A program made the translations under genes and the position numbers. 64,000 nucleotides of DNA from Allomyces macrogynus ATCC 38327 (lineage: Eukaryota; Blastocladiomycota; Blastocladiomycetes; Blastocladiales; Blastocladiaceae). Shown piece by piece: positions 23,989 through 35,727 of this stretch. How positions within the stretch are numbered: the first letter of the stretch is position 1; the number at the start of each line of letters is the position of its first letter. The stretch spans positions 429,334 through 493,333 of the forward strand of contig GG745338.1 in NCBI GenBank assembly GCA_000151295.1. The letters are read 5' to 3'. The notes beneath the pieces are model-generated. The model was not told the DNA's origin. It did no database searches and saw only the letters and a program-made list of their open reading frames with translations.

Positions 23989-24584
23989 GATGCTGGAATG
24001 TGGTGATCAACTCGATAGGGTCGCAGCGGGTCGGTTTCGCGTCCAAGTTGCCCAAGCCGCCGGGTACAGCTGGGCAGGGTTGGTTTGCAATAAGTCGCGC
24101 TGAGGTCGGCGTGCTGTTCCTCGCTGCAAACTGGTGTTCGACGGCGACAGCGTCTGTGCGGTGGATGGTAGCCGAGCACGGCGTGCGAGGTGCGGTGCTC
24201 ATGAGCTATCGACGTGGTGCGCGTGACACGCGCCAGGTCGTCTCTCTCGCTGTCGCGTCTCGCACAAGCGTTAAACATTTTCCATTCCCCGCCGCGTTCT
24301 CTCCGCGTACGTTTGGTGCTGCAGCAAACGTCGACCCGGCCACACTCGCTGCAGCCGGCCACCCGTCACTTGCAGCAAACGATCCCAGTGACCAAGTTTG
24401 CCTCGTGTGCCCGCATCTGCTGCGACTGATCGCGCGCCGACGACCGTGCTCGCGCGTCGCCCTTGAGCCTTCCTCTCCATCCAAGCCCAGCTCCGCCTTC
24501 GCGTCCTTCCACGGCCAACGCCTAACCCCTTCCCCGATCAAGTCCTCCCCACCCGCGCACCAACTTCTTCAACCCTCCCTCGCC
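23989..24584. other. Divergent spacer SKI8 / unknown helical gene
   Basis: About 600 bp between divergent genes. An open frame continues upstream from the downstream gene to 24000, but its translation has no conserved or compositional sign of coding. I treat it as promoter and 5' UTR. Confidence 0.5.
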
Positions 24585-25853
24585 ATGTCTGTCGCCTCCC
24601 CGCCGCTTGGCGCGCGCGAAAAGGAAGTGCTCAAGGACGTCAAGCGCGTCATCAAGGACGCCAATGTCGCGATCGCGACCGGCGCGACCACCGTCGACGA
24701 CCAGCGCGTCGTGATCCATGACAAGGCCGCGTCCCTTCTCGCCGAATACGAGTCGTCCCTGCCCACCACGACCGGCGACCTGCTTGCCGTCACGGGCCTG
24801 CACCTGGTGGCCAAGGAGCGCGCGCTCAGCGAAGCCATTCTCGCCACCGTCATTGCGCGCGGCGTGCGCGCGACCCCACCCACGCTCGGCCCGCCCGCCG
24901 CCGAGGCCAACGAGTACGCCTACGGCGTCGCGGGCCTGCAACTCGTTGCGCTCTACGGCGACGATAAGTTGCCCGGTGCGGCAAACAAGGCGCTGCACCG
25001 CGCGTGGGCGCAGGTGCGCACCGCATGCACGCACTTGAACCGGCGCGCCGAGGACCGACACGCGCGGCTCTACGACGTCTACCTGCTGCTGAATGCGCGC
25101 ACAGCGTTTCTCAACGGGGACACGGACGAGACACTGCGGTCGCTCTCGCAAATGACCGCACACAAGCTCGTGCTCGACGAACACACCTACTCGGTCGTGG
25201 CGTTGCTCAAAGCACTCGCGCAAATCAAGACGGGCCAGTTGCCGGAAGCGCGGACCACGATGCACCGCCGCTTGCAGCAGGAGCACGCGCTGCACGAGAT
25301 TGATACGGTCACGTCGTCGCTCGCCGGGACCGCGATCGGCGCGGCGAGTCCCGCAGGACCCGTCGCCGGGAACGGCGGTGCCGGCGGCAAGTCGCCCGCC
25401 CCCGGCGCGCGGAAACCCACGACCGCATCCATGGCTCACGGCGGTCTCCTCGCGGCGGCCTCGCACGTTGGCGCCGGCGGTGCCGGCGGCGCGCTCTCGC
25501 CGAGTCTTGGCAAGGCGTCCCCCGCGACGCGGTTGCGCACGGCGCCCGGTATCTCGCCCGCCGTGAACCGGAAAAAGGGGGACGGCGCGTTTGGCATGCC
25601 GACGTCCGTCTTCCACCTGTGCCACGACCTGCACATGTACCTGTGCGCCAAGCTCGATAACATGGATGAGGCCAAGGACGTGTTTGTCGAGACCAAGGGC
25701 GACTACCCGCGCGGCGCCAAGCTGGATGCGTTTCTCAAGCACTTGACGGACGAAATTGATTTGGTCGGTGAGTGCCACCAGTTTTTGCGCGAGTGGACGC
25801 TCGACGCGGAGCATATTCGCGCCTTCACGGTGGACGTACGCGTGCCGGTGTGA
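24585..25853 (+). CDS. Unrecognised helical protein
   Basis: Single exon, 422 residues from the ATG at 24585 (MSVASPPLGAREKEVLKDVK). The first ~240 residues are predicted helical from the pattern of hydrophobic residues. They include segments that could be TPR-like helices (YDVYLLLNARTAFLNGD, TYSVVALLKALAQIKTGQL, EARTTMHRRLQQEHALHEI). A Gly/Ala/Pro/Ser-rich linker occupies about 245-330. A conserved-looking C-terminal block follows (SVFHLCHDLHMYLCAKLDNM, DEAKDVFVETKGDYPRG, ECHQFLREWTLDAEH). No signal peptide, membrane segment or catalytic motif. I do not recognise the family. The frame extends upstream without stop to 24000 but lacks coding character there, so the later ATG is preferred. Confidence 0.75.
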   Translation: MSVASPPLGAREKEVLKDVKRVIKDANVAIATGATTVDDQRVVIHDKAASLLAEYESSLPTTTGDLLAVTGLHLVAKERALSEAILATVIARGVRATPPTLGPPAAEANEYAYGVAGLQLVALYGDDKLPGAANKALHRAWAQVRTACTHLNRRAEDRHARLYDVYLLLNARTAFLNGDTDETLRSLSQMTAHKLVLDEHTYSVVALLKALAQIKTGQLPEARTTMHRRLQQEHALHEIDTVTSSLAGTAIGAASPAGPVAGNGGAGGKSPAPGARKPTTASMAHGGLLAAASHVGAGGAGGALSPSLGKASPATRLRTAPGISPAVNRKKGDGAFGMPTSVFHLCHDLHMYLCAKLDNMDEAKDVFVETKGDYPRGAKLDAFLKHLTDEIDLVGECHQFLREWTLDAEHIRAFTVDVRVPV

Positions 25854-26294
25854 TAACGGTTGGGTTCGTCCCGAGGGACAGACATGGGACGACTGTGAAG
25901 GGTGGAGACGACTGAACTGATATCGATTTGAAATGCAAGCGCGATCAGGTATGCGAGCTTGGAAGAGGACCAGCAGCGTGTTGCAAGCTGGTTTCGTTGT
26001 CGTCGCCCAGCGCACCGTCTCGGTAAACTTCCACAGAATCTGCCATTCATCCCTTCATTTCCACCTTGAGCACGAAAAGAATGAGAACGGAGCGAGCGAG
26101 TCACGAGGTTGGCTCTGGGTTCACAAGACACAAGTTCGTTATTTTCCAGCATGAGGATAGGTTAGGTTGAGGGTGTGCCCATGGTCAGGTTGTCTTTGCA
26201 TCCGGCAGCTTGGCCACTTTGTTCTCTTGGATCCAACTGCTGCAGTATAACCATCGATTCCCGAATTTGTTGCCCGTCGCAAAGAGACACGACC
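25854..26294. other. Intergenic spacer
   Basis: 440 bp between two same-strand genes, lower in GC than the coding regions. Nothing recognisable. Confidence 0.5.
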
Positions 26295-26817
26295 ATGCGC
26301 ATTCGAGACAACGACACGTTCAACGAAAAAGTCAACCTACTGCTCGAGTCGGCGGTTGAGAAGCCCAGTGTACCATGACCCACGCTCGCCCGCGCCGCCA
26401 TGATCAACCCAAGCCCCAAAAGCGATGGAGAACACCGAACCTGACTCTTGGACACGATGTTGCCGCTGTCCACCCACGGTAGACGCGCTACGTTGCGAGC
26501 ATCCGGCCGTCCAGCAGCGAGATTCGACTGAAGGTCACTGACGACCGCGTGGTAAATACGCCATTCGCCCCGTCGGCCGCTGTCGGCCGTGCGTTTGATT
26601 GACCAGGCGGCACGGTCATGTTTTCTAGTGCCTTCAATCGACCATCGACAAGCAAGATGAAATCAAGCGCTTCCTCATGCTCAACCGGGTTATGATGGAG
26701 AAGCTGCAGAACCGGCAACCACGCGTGGCCAAGCCCGCACCGGCCGCTGCAACCACGCCGCCAACAGGGCACGGTAAGGGGAACGCGGGCAAGAAGAAAA
26801 AGAAGGGCAAGAAGTAG
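26295..26817 (+). CDS. Small protein with a Lys-rich C-terminal tail (predicted)
   Basis: Three exons, 26295-26369, 26483-26533 and 26629-26817, join in phase to 104 residues. They read MRIRDNDTFNEKVNLLLESA, then VEKPS, TRYVASIRPSSSEIRLK, CLQSTIDKQDEIKRFLMLNR, VMMEKLQNRQPRV, an Ala/Pro linker, and a tail GKGNAGKKKKKGKK. The introns (GTACCA...TAG, GTCACT...TAG) are 113 and 95 nt. The hydrophobic pattern suggests two or three helices, and the basic tail suggests nucleic-acid or membrane binding. No family recognised. Support is the coherent phase and the charged helical composition; the GTCACT donor is weak, so the structure could be wrong. Confidence 0.45.
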
Positions 26818-27084
26818 AGCAACCGTTGTTTTGGTTCGGCTCGTTCGTGTAAATACATTTCTTTGGGGCCGCTCTTGCTTCTCCACCCTATTTGGCGTCA
26901 GTCGCGCTTCGATAAGGTCAGTTTTGATGCTTGCGCAAGATCTGTGTCGGACAGTGTGGGCAGTTGGTTCTGTCACATTTGCCCTTGTCCAATGAAGTGA
27001 TCTGATCAGCAATATCCAACCACCGCCCAACTGGTCGCAATCAACGTATATCATAGCGAAAAACGGCGATTCGAGCGACACAAC

Positions 27085-28800
27085 ATGGAAGAACAACTTG
27101 CCGCCGTCTTGCGAGATGCGGATCAGTTCCAACCCGCATCGCACGCGCCAGGATCACCGCCATTTGCTGCGACGGGCCCCGGGACCATGTCCGAGCAAGA
27201 AATCCGCCGCCGCGAAAAGGAACAATTCGTCTCGGGCCTGACGGGCACGTCCATGGAGGAAGTGCACCGCGTCATGCTTGTCGCCGTGGTTCGTCGACTC
27301 TGCGTCTGCCCGTTTTGATGCTGTCGCCATGTTCTGACCGGTTGTATTTCCCCGTTGTCCCAGTTTTCGTATCTGGCGCTCAAGCTGATCATCCACCAAT
27401 TCGGCCACGGCTCGTCGTACCTCGCACGCGTCCCGCGGCCGATCCGATGGCTGCTCGAATTCGCGTTCCTTGTCGCTGTCCCGAACGCCGCGGTTCTCTG
27501 GCCCGACCTTCTCGCACATCGCGCGACGATTTGTGCCATGTTTGGCCTTCTCGTTGCGGTCGCGTACCCGCGTCCCGGATCGCTCGCGCGCATGCCGCCG
27601 TCGCACGCGCACATGAAAGAATGGACGAGGCAGCTCAATGACCGGGTCAAGCCGGCCGTCACGGTCTACCGTGCGCTCATGATGAGCTTGACGTGCTTTG
27701 CGATCTTGGCGGTGGATTTCCACGTGTTCCCGCGCCGGTTCGCCAAGACGGAGGTGTTTGGGACGTCGTTGGTACGCACACGTCATGATGGGGTGTGCGC
27801 TTCCGGTGAGCTCATCAAACTCATGCTCGCTTTCTTTCTTGGTCACAGATGGATATCGGCGTCGGCTGCTTTGTCTTTAGCCAGGGCCTGACCGTCGGGC
27901 TAAAGCAGGGGTCCACCTCGGCCTCAACCCCGTCTGTCTGGGCCAGTATTCGCCGCGGATGGCCACTCTGGTTGCTTGGGCTCGGCCGGGTCATTTCGGT
28001 CAAGGGGCTCGACTACCAGGAACACGTGTCCGAGTACGGTGTGCACTGGAACTTTTTCTTCACGCTCGCTGCGCTCGGGCCGATTGTCGTGTTCCTTGAC
28101 AGATGGGTGAGGTGGAGCGACGCGCCCATGGCTGCGATGCTGCTTATTGGTCCGTGTGTTGCTGTTGCCGATCCGGCTCTGGTCCCGTTTCTGACCTTGC
28201 CGTGTCGCTATAGACTACGAGGTCCTGCTCGCAAAGGGCTTGCAGCACTACGTCCTGACCGCACCACGGACAAACCTTATCAGCGCGAACCGCGAAGGCC
28301 TGACCAGTCTGTTCGGGTACGTGGCCATTTTCCTCGCCGCGCGACACGTCGGCCGCACGCTCGCGTCCCCCCTCCCCACCGTGACCGCGTGGCGCCGGCT
28401 ACTTTTCCGAACACTCGCGCCGCAAATCGCCTTAACCGCCGCGGCACTGTGGGTCGCGCGCACCGCGTTTCTCACAGACGTGAGCCGGCGGCTGTGCAAT
28501 GCGCCGTTTGTTCTGTGGACGGTCGCCGTCAATGCGGGCATGGTCGCGCTGCTCGTGTTGGTGGACGCGGTCGTGTTCACGGACTCGGCGACCGCTGCGA
28601 TCGAGGTCGCCGACGCGGTGAATGCGAATGGGCTGGTCGTGTTTCTCGGTGCGAATCTCGCGACCGGCGCGGTCAACATGGTGGTGGATACGTTGCGTGT
28701 GCCCGACGCGGCCGCGGTGGCGGTGCTCTCGGCGTACATGAGCTCGGTCGTGCTGGTCGCGCTCGGGATGTACCGGATGCGGTGGATTGTCAAGTTTTGA
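27085..28800 (+). CDS. GWT1: GPI-anchor biosynthesis inositol acyltransferase Gwt1/PIG-W
   Basis: ER membrane enzyme that acylates the inositol of GlcN-PI in GPI-anchor synthesis. Four exons, 27085-27288, 27364-27771, 27849-28149 and 28214-28800, give 499 residues, as expected for the family. Diagnostic sequences are the N-terminal [20 protein letters not shown], the core [74 protein letters not shown] and [20 protein letters not shown]. About a dozen hydrophobic segments span the protein. Introns begin GTTCGT, GTACGC and GTCCGT and end in AG; intron 1 joins VAV to FSYLALK and intron 3 completes the Asp of DYEVLL. The start ATG at 27085 is close to the family start. Gwt1 is the target of the antifungal manogepix class. 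Confidence 0.95.
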
Positions 28801-28886
28801 ATCTGGATAATCAATTCTGGACTCTGTATTTATTGAGCAATTTTTCCCTCTCCCAGTCGTCCTCCGAGTCGTCCTCCATCCATCCA

Positions 28887-30017
28887 TCACATCCCGTCGT
28901 CAGGGACCCCCACGGCACTCGCGCCGATCCCCGCGCTGCTCACGCCGTACTCCCCCGGCGTCCCCGCCAAATTCGTGTCGTGCGACGCCATCTGTACCGA
29001 CTCGCTGCCGCGGCGCGTCGTCGGGCTCGTGGCACCGACCGTCGCGGTCGCCAGGACTTCCGGCGCCGGCGACGTCGTCGGCAAGACGGCATACTTGGCG
29101 ACGGGGCTTGGCGGGTGTGCGAGAACCATGGCGCGCAGTAGGACCACGAAACAGGTCACGCACAGGTGCAGGTGAATACACGTCAGGAACCAGAAAATGC
29201 CGAGCAGTGCTTCTTGCAGGTTGAGCGTGGAGAGGGTTGCGGTCAGAGTGGTGGATGGTTGCCGCGTCAGCGCCATTCGGTGGTTGTCGGTCGTGACGAG
29301 GTAGACGGAGGTGCTGAAGAGGCAAATGATAGTCGTGAGCGTCATCTATAATGGGGGATCGCGAGTCGTGAGATGGGGGGGGGGGGGGGGGGGGCACGAT
29401 ACGTGGCGAAAGCGTGTGTCGCGCGTTGGTACCGTGCAGCAGGCGATCAAGCGCACACGTGCCGTGCACTCGGGGATACTGGCCCATCGCGGATGGAAAT
29501 GGACAAAGGCGAGCGTGAGTCCCGTCAACAACGACAAAACGGCGTGCGTGGCCGTGACCCATGCCGAGCAGTAGTAGGGCGTCGCCGTGCTCGCGTATTG
29601 GGCCATGTTGACGGCGACGGCCGGATCGAGCTGCGTGAGCCCGACGCTGGCGCCAATCGAGTACATCTACGTCGAGGACGTGGGGACGGGTCAGCACAGG
29701 TTCGGCGCGAGTAGTGCGAGGAACAGGGCACAGCCGTACAGCAGCAAGAATCGACCAAGCGATCAAAGTCGGGAACGGCGGGAACCGCGAGCTCATCCAG
29801 TACTCAACGCGGCGGTTGGCACCGAGCACGTCGTCGACGACGTGGTCGAGCGGCGACCGCTTGGGTTCCTTGTCGAGTGGCGACTTGGAGGCATTCTAGC
29901 CAGCCGGCACAGCACGGTCAGGAACTGTGGCATCCGGTCGAGCACGCGACGGGGAATTACATGAGAGAGGCGTCTTTCGGGCATGATGGCCGTTTGGCGG
30001 CGGGATTCCATGGTCAT
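28887..30017 (-). CDS. Four-helix membrane protein of unknown function
   Basis: Four exons, 30017-29961, 29895-29740, 29666-29433 and 29345-28887, join in phase to 301 residues. The soluble N-terminus MTMESRRQTAIMPERRLSH, then ASKSPLDKEPKRSPLDHVVD, precedes four hydrophobic segments. They are FPTLIAWSILAAMYSIGASV, YYCSAWVTATHAVLSLLTGL, TLTTIICLFSTSVYLVTT and LLGIFWFLTCIHLHLCVTCF. A polar, Ser/Thr/Pro-rich C-terminal tail of about 80 residues follows. Introns start GTAATT, GTACGG and GTACCA; the third contains a 20-bp G/C homopolymer. No family recognised. The topology resembles small fungal integral proteins with a cytosolic tail. Divergent from the MUN-domain gene. Confidence 0.65.
29375..29394. 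repeat. G20 homopolymer inside an intron
   Basis: Twenty consecutive G on the + strand (C20 on the sense strand), in intron 3 of the four-helix membrane protein gene, about 30 nt before the acceptor, where it provides a pyrimidine tract. The length may be inaccurate. Confidence 0.9.
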
Positions 30018-30764
30018 CGTGTAGGCGGGCCGTCGAGAAGCATGGAAGCTTGCGGCTGCGGGCGCGGTTTGGACCCAGGTCGGTGTTGCGCGCAGCGGCG
30101 CGTCGGCCGGGCGGGGTTCGGCGCGTGATCGGGTGTCGTTGCACCAGGCGGGCCGGAATGCGGCCTCGCTTGGGAGGTCGTGGAGGTCAGTGCAGCCGGG
30201 ATTGCAGGGAGCCGGAGGGATCAGTTGCCGACTTGGTCGAGCACAGCGAGCGATCGAACACTGGTACAACGCGGTCACATGCTTCATACTCGAGCAAAAT
30301 TACCGCACCAGCTTTCCAGCAAATCGGTTCTGGGTCTGCTTCGCTTTCGATTTCTTGCTCTTCACAACACCAACCAGCGGCCCTCCCCTGAACCAGCCCA
30401 CCAGGCGCCGTCGCGCCAGGGGAACTTGCTGCATTTGCAGCCTGGAATGTGTCGCAACCCACTGCCGCACTCACCCGACCCTGATCGGCGCGCTGCAACC
30501 AAGGGCGACGCTGCTGCACGATACCGACCAGTCTCCGGCCCTCTCCACAGGCTACTTTGCTCCGGCGCGATTTAACCGGACCCACATCGACAAGCTGATC
30601 TCACAGGTGCCGCGACAGCACCTCACGCGCTGGATGCGCAGCGCAGCACCAAGTTGGACCGGCTGGCCGAATCCAACCGACTTGCAATCGACACGGCGCC
30701 GTAGCCGTTTGTTTCCTCGCCGCTCGTCGACCTCGCGCCGCGTGCGCGCCACGACGCTTCCACC
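30018..30764. other. Divergent spacer
   Basis: About 750 bp between the membrane-protein gene (-) and the MUN-domain gene (+). Short frames cross it but none looks coding. No repeat or RNA gene seen. Confidence 0.5.
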
Positions 30765-33700
30765 ATGCCATCGCAGTACCGCAGTACCGAGACGCTGCTC
30801 TTTGGTGGCGGGCTCAAGGTGAAGCGCAAGGTGTTTGGCACCAAGAAGACGCCGCAGGAGCTCTGGGACATGTTCGTTTGTCCGTTCTCCCGCCCCATGC
30901 TCCGCCACGGCCTTTACGGCGTCGCTGACCGCGCATTGCCCGGCCCTTCACCCCGCGAATAGCGTCCGCAAGTACGTGCGGCGACACGGCACGCACAAGC
31001 TGATGCGAATCGCCGACGCCGTGCGCAACATTGAGCAGAACCAGTTTCAGCTCAACCGCAAGGAAAACCTCAAGCTGCCGCGATACATTTTGGAGGTACT
31101 GCTTGCGGTCGCCATTCTGCAGGCTCATGGCCACGAACTGATGTAAATCTGTCCGTGGTAGTCGAACGTCAACCTCTACGATGCGACTCGCGACACGTTC
31201 GACTTCAAGGACGAGTTTACGCGCGAGGTGCACGTCGACAAGGTGCGCTCTCCTCTCCACCTTGCGGTTGATCGTGCCGGCCACATCACTCACTTGCTGA
31301 CGATGGGTTTGGTAGCGCGCCGTCTACGAGTGCGCCGTCCACACGGCACTGCTCCCGTTCCCGTTCGAGGGCGCCGAGGAAGAAGAGGAGGACGGCGACT
31401 CGCCCGACCACTCCGAGGATAATCTCGCAACCAAAGGCAAGGAGAAAAAGAGTCGGTTCGGGCTCAAGAAAAAGAAGAAGGAGAAGAATAAGGACGACGA
31501 CCTGCTCGCCGCGACCGACTCGGCCATGACCGACATTCCGTTCGACCTGCCCGAGGACGTACGTGCACCACCATGGATTCGCGCTCCGTGGTGCCGGGGA
31601 GGGCGATACTGACGATCACGCCATACTCACCAGATTCTCCGAATGCGCGTCAGCGCCATCATCGTCTCCGAGTTCAAGCGGCGCGCCAAGACGGTCCTGC
31701 ACCAGCTGCAAAAGCGCACCAAAATGTACCCCGAGGAGGAGCTGCTCGGCCAATGTCTCGGCAATTTCTACGACAACGTGCTCGAAAAGGCCGGCAAGCG
31801 GCTCGAAGGCCGGCGCATCTACGACCTGATTCGCGTGTTCATGAAGACGGTCAAGGAAAACATGCCGCCCAAGGAAAAACCCAAGAACGCCGAGAGCAAG
31901 GAGAAATTTTGCTACCAGTACTTTGAAAAGCTCGTGCGCGAAGTGACCGACGGCGAGAACAAGCTCGAGCGCACGGCGTCCGAGACGATTGCGTGGGCGC
32001 AGAGCTCCAAGCTCGACTCGCAGGGCCTGCTCGAGTGGATCAAGTCGATTTTCGCATGGAACGTGCAGGAGCACCGCAAGCTCGTCGACGCGCACCAGGC
32101 GCACGCGCTGCGTATGGGCGTGCGCGCGCTGAAAAAACGGCTCGAGGTGCTCGCGTCGGACGCGACCAATGCCGAGCGATACGCTAACGAGTTTGATTTC
32201 CGCATGTGGCTCGACAGCGAGACAGAAAAAGTGCGCGAGCTCGAGACGCTGTTTACCGGGTTGCTCGCCAAGCAGCCCAAGTTTCACGTGCATATTACGC
32301 CCAAGAGCCTGGACATCAACACACTATTCTTGCACATCAACGGGCAGCTCGCGTTTCGGTCCGACGACGGCTGGCACGTCGCGTACGTTGCTCTTTCTTG
32401 GATTTCTTCGCGGATCATGATCGAATTCGAGTGGCTGACTGTGGGGAGTGGGCGATCGTGATTAGGGCTGGTGATACGCTCGAGTTTGCTCTGTGGAATG
32501 ACAAGGACGCCGTGGGCAAGACCAAAGGGTCCGCATATCTCGGGACCAAGGCGGTCACCTACAAGGGCGGCACGGAGACGGTCAATCTCGGCAAGGCCGA
32601 ACTGGTACGATGAGCGCCGTCAGAGACTATGACGAGACGAGGTCGTTCCTAATCACCGTACCTCTTCCAGGTCATCCGATCCGCCGCCGAGCCCTTGTTT
32701 GACGACAAGATCGACCACGAGGACGCCTACCGCATGCTGCTCGAAAAGTGCCTCGACCTCGACAACGCCTACGGCATGGGTCAAAACGGCGAGAACACGC
32801 TGTCGAGGCTCTCGGACGCGCTGCTCTACGTCTACGCGCTGCGATGGGGTGTGAGCGACGCATCGCGGTTCCTGATGCTCGTTGAACTACTGCTGCCCAA
32901 GTATGCCAAGTCGAGCATCACGCTGCAGCCGCTGTTTCTCGCGTTCCAGACGGTCGCCGACGCGGACGCGGCCAAGGCTTTTGTTATGTCGCGCAGCGAG
33001 CAGGCGCGGTGGGTCAAGCTGCTCACGGCCATGGAGCGCATTTTCCGGTTCAACGTGATCAACTACCGGCAAGTTTTCCCGTGCAACATGCCCGAGAACG
33101 AGCTCGACCAGTCGCTCAACGTTTTGAGGTTTATTTACGGGAACACGCAATTCTTGGCCGAGCGACCCGACATCAAGGCGTGGGACGAGGAATTGCGGAC
33201 CATGGTGCAGATTGGCGCGATTCAGCGGTTCCAGATCCTGCACGCGCTCTCGACGCCCGTCACGGCCAACCATTTTGGCCGCGTGCTCGAAATGGTCAAG
33301 CTGCTCATGGACGAGATCACCAACGAGCGGTCCTACTTTGCCAAGTCGTTTCAACGGTGGGTGGGCATCATTTCCTTTTGCATTGCCGTTTTCCGTTGCG
33401 CCGACCGAGGGCACTAACCGCCACTCGAACGCTCCCGCTTGCCCCTAGACACCACTTGGACCACGTCGAGACGACGCTCGAGATCTACCTCAAGTATGTC
33501 GGGCTCGAAATGGACTACATTTCGCAGATTGGGCGACGGTGCTGGAAGGAGCAAAAGCAGCTGCCGAGCCCGCTCGTGTTCACGCTCTACGAAATGGTCA
33601 AGGTCGTGCAGGAGAAAGTCAACCCGTACCCGTCGTGCGTGTCTCGACGTGCTGCACCTTCTCCACCTGCACTGTTCACGAACTGACTCGTTTTTGACCC

Positions 33701-35631
33701 GACAGATTGAACGACTACATCCAGGTCTCGTCGTGGTTCGCGCCCTACGTGTTCCTGTTCCTGGAAATGACCGGAATCAAGGGCAAGGATATCATCATCA
33801 ACGCCATCAAGCTCGATGACGTGCGTTTCTCTTTGCTTTTCCCGATAATCCCCAATGGCCCCTCTCTGATGCACTTCCTCCCACGTCAACTAGTTCACGG
33901 CCGTTTCCGACGTTGTCCTACACTCGTCGTCGGTGCTCGACATGTTCTCGTTCTTCCATCAAACCTCCGACTGGCTCAAGAAGCTGCAGTGGCCCGACGA
34001 ATACTTTCGCGCCAAGTTCATGATGCGGCTCGTGCGGCTCTACTGCTCGTCGGTCGACTTGTACGGCGAGCGCGTCCGCCTCCTGATTGAATCGACCATG
34101 GCCATGCTGACGGCCAAGCCTCCAGAGCCGGCCGGGCCCGTGGAAGCAACCATGGCCATGCTGACGGCCAGGCCTCCGGAGCTGGCCGGGACCGTGGAGG
34201 AGGAGGAGCCGGACGAGGCCGAGGTCAAGGCCAAGCGCGAGGCGCTCAAGTGCAAAGTTCGTGGGAGTTTGCATGTTGCCGTGCTCTGGCGGAACAAAAT
34301 CTAACGTCGCGCTCCCTTCGCTGATTTGCAGGTCTGCGTGCAAATCAACAACGTCGAGACGGCGCGCGCGCAGCTCGACGATCTCATGCAGGCCATGGAC
34401 GTCGACAGCCTACAACAAGTCCTGCAGTCGCGCTCGTCGGCATCTCCAACAACTCCCACCAGCCCAACCTCGCCGACGGGCATCACGGGCTTCTACGAGG
34501 CCAAGGCGCTAGTGCAGTTCCCGCTCAACCCGCGCGTCTTTGGTCTCACGTCGGCGGCCTACGTCGCGCTCACCAATGCCAAGACCGACGTCGTCGTTGC
34601 ACGATTGAGTATCGGCCAGTTGACCGACGTCGCAATTGCGGCACCGGGCGTCGAGGCCATGGGTGTCGAGCTGCACTACGCGAACGCGCTCGCCGACGTG
34701 ATTGTGAGTAAAGCGCTCGTGCACGTCGGCCCAGACGTGGAAGATTGCGATTGGCACGAGCTCACGGCCGACTTGACGGGCCTCGGCAAGATTGCCGTGC
34801 GCATCAAAAAGTGCGGCGAAAAGGACAACGACATCGAGTTTTACTTTTTGCGCACGTTCCGCCAGCTCAAGCGCACAATTCAGGACGCGTTGTTCACGCA
34901 GGTGCGTGCGGGCACCGCCATCGTGTTCCGCCGATTGTCGATGGCCGGATGCTCACTCTCCCGCCGTCTTTGATCGCGATACTTAGCTCGTGATCCCGCT
35001 CCTCATGCGCGAGACCGAGCGGCTCCTCGAGCAGTACGACCGCAAGCTGCTGCGCGAGCCTGGCGCGGCGGTCGTCTTCCGCAGCGACCCGAACCTACTG
35101 ATCACAGACGACGGGATCGCGCAGGAACTCAACGCCGTGTTCGACCAGATCGGCGACGAGCTCGGGTTCCTGTCGAACCATCTCTACGAGGATCTGATGA
35201 AGCAGTACATCAAGAAGTTGTGGCGCGACGTGAACGTCGCGTTTGAGACGCAGCTGATCCTATCGGCCTCACGGCCCGGACTCACCATCAAGCAATTGAC
35301 GGTGCTCGTGAACGTGGTCGAGACGGTCAAGGTGTTCCTGTACGGCGACGGCGACATGCTTGCGCTCAAGCACTTTGATAATGTTGACGAGTACAAGCGC
35401 TTGCTCAAGCTGATTGAGATTTACCCGCTGCCAAGCCGCGAATTGATGGACCGGTTCGAGGGCGACATGGGCTGCATCGAGATTCTCGCCATCTTGAAGC
35501 TGCGCAGCAGCGTCGACGAACTCGACTTTGTCAAGCGGCACGAGGAAAAGGTCTGGAACCAGGTGCGCGGCACGCCCGCGACGGCAGTAGCCGATGGGGG
35601 TGGTGCGTCAAACGCAGGGCCGGTGGTATGA
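30765..35631 (+). CDS. Munc13-like MUN-domain protein (fungal Git1/Ync13-type)
   Basis: Twelve exons: 30765-30871, 30963-31095, 31162-31242, 31316-31558, 31634-32382, 32466-32604, 32671-33356, 33449-33634, 33706-33820, 33894-34256, 34332-34901 and 34987-35631. All are in phase, 1338 residues. The N-terminus LKVKRKVFGTKKTPQELWDI and VRKYVRRHGTHKLMRIADAV is followed by an acidic/Lys-rich insert. The long helical MUN region includes FCYQYFEKLVREVTDGENKL, FAWNVQEHRKLVDAHQAHAL, FVMSRSEQARWVKLLTAMER and MVKVVQEKVNPYPS|LNDYIQ. A C2-like beta segment around residues 1000-1110 (YEAKALVQFPLNPRVFGLTS, GLGKIAVRIKKCGEKDNDIE) precedes the MHD2-like C-terminus (IPLLMRETERLLEQYDRKLL, FLSNHLYEDLMKQYIKKLWR). 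The family tethers or primes exocytic and endocytic vesicles. An 18-residue unit (TMAMLTAKPPEPAGPVEA and a near copy) is repeated just before exon 11. All introns are 66-92 nt with GTACGT-, GTGCGT- or GTTCGT-type donors. Confidence 0.88.
34097..34204. repeat. In-frame 54-bp tandem duplication within the MUN gene
   Basis: Two adjacent 54-bp copies (34097-34150 and 34151-34204) encode TMAMLTAKPPEPAGPVEA and TMAMLTARPPELAGTVEE. The high identity and preserved frame indicate a recent duplication in a Pro-rich linker. Confidence 0.9.
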
Positions 35632-35727
35632 CGACGGACGGGGAACGGGGTGGGCGAGGTGGAGCACTGTGAAGCGGTCTTCTCGTCCAAAAATTCAAAT
35701 CGGTAATGCAATAGGACTTCTTTTTCA

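Noticed and set aside
24000..24584. 195-residue N-terminal extension of the unknown helical protein
   Set aside because: The frame is open but its composition is non-coding-like and spans the probable shared promoter with SKI8; the ATG at 24585 is better.
30133..30822. 229-codon + strand frame upstream of the MUN gene
   Set aside because: No family-like sequence, and it overlaps the MUN gene start in another frame.
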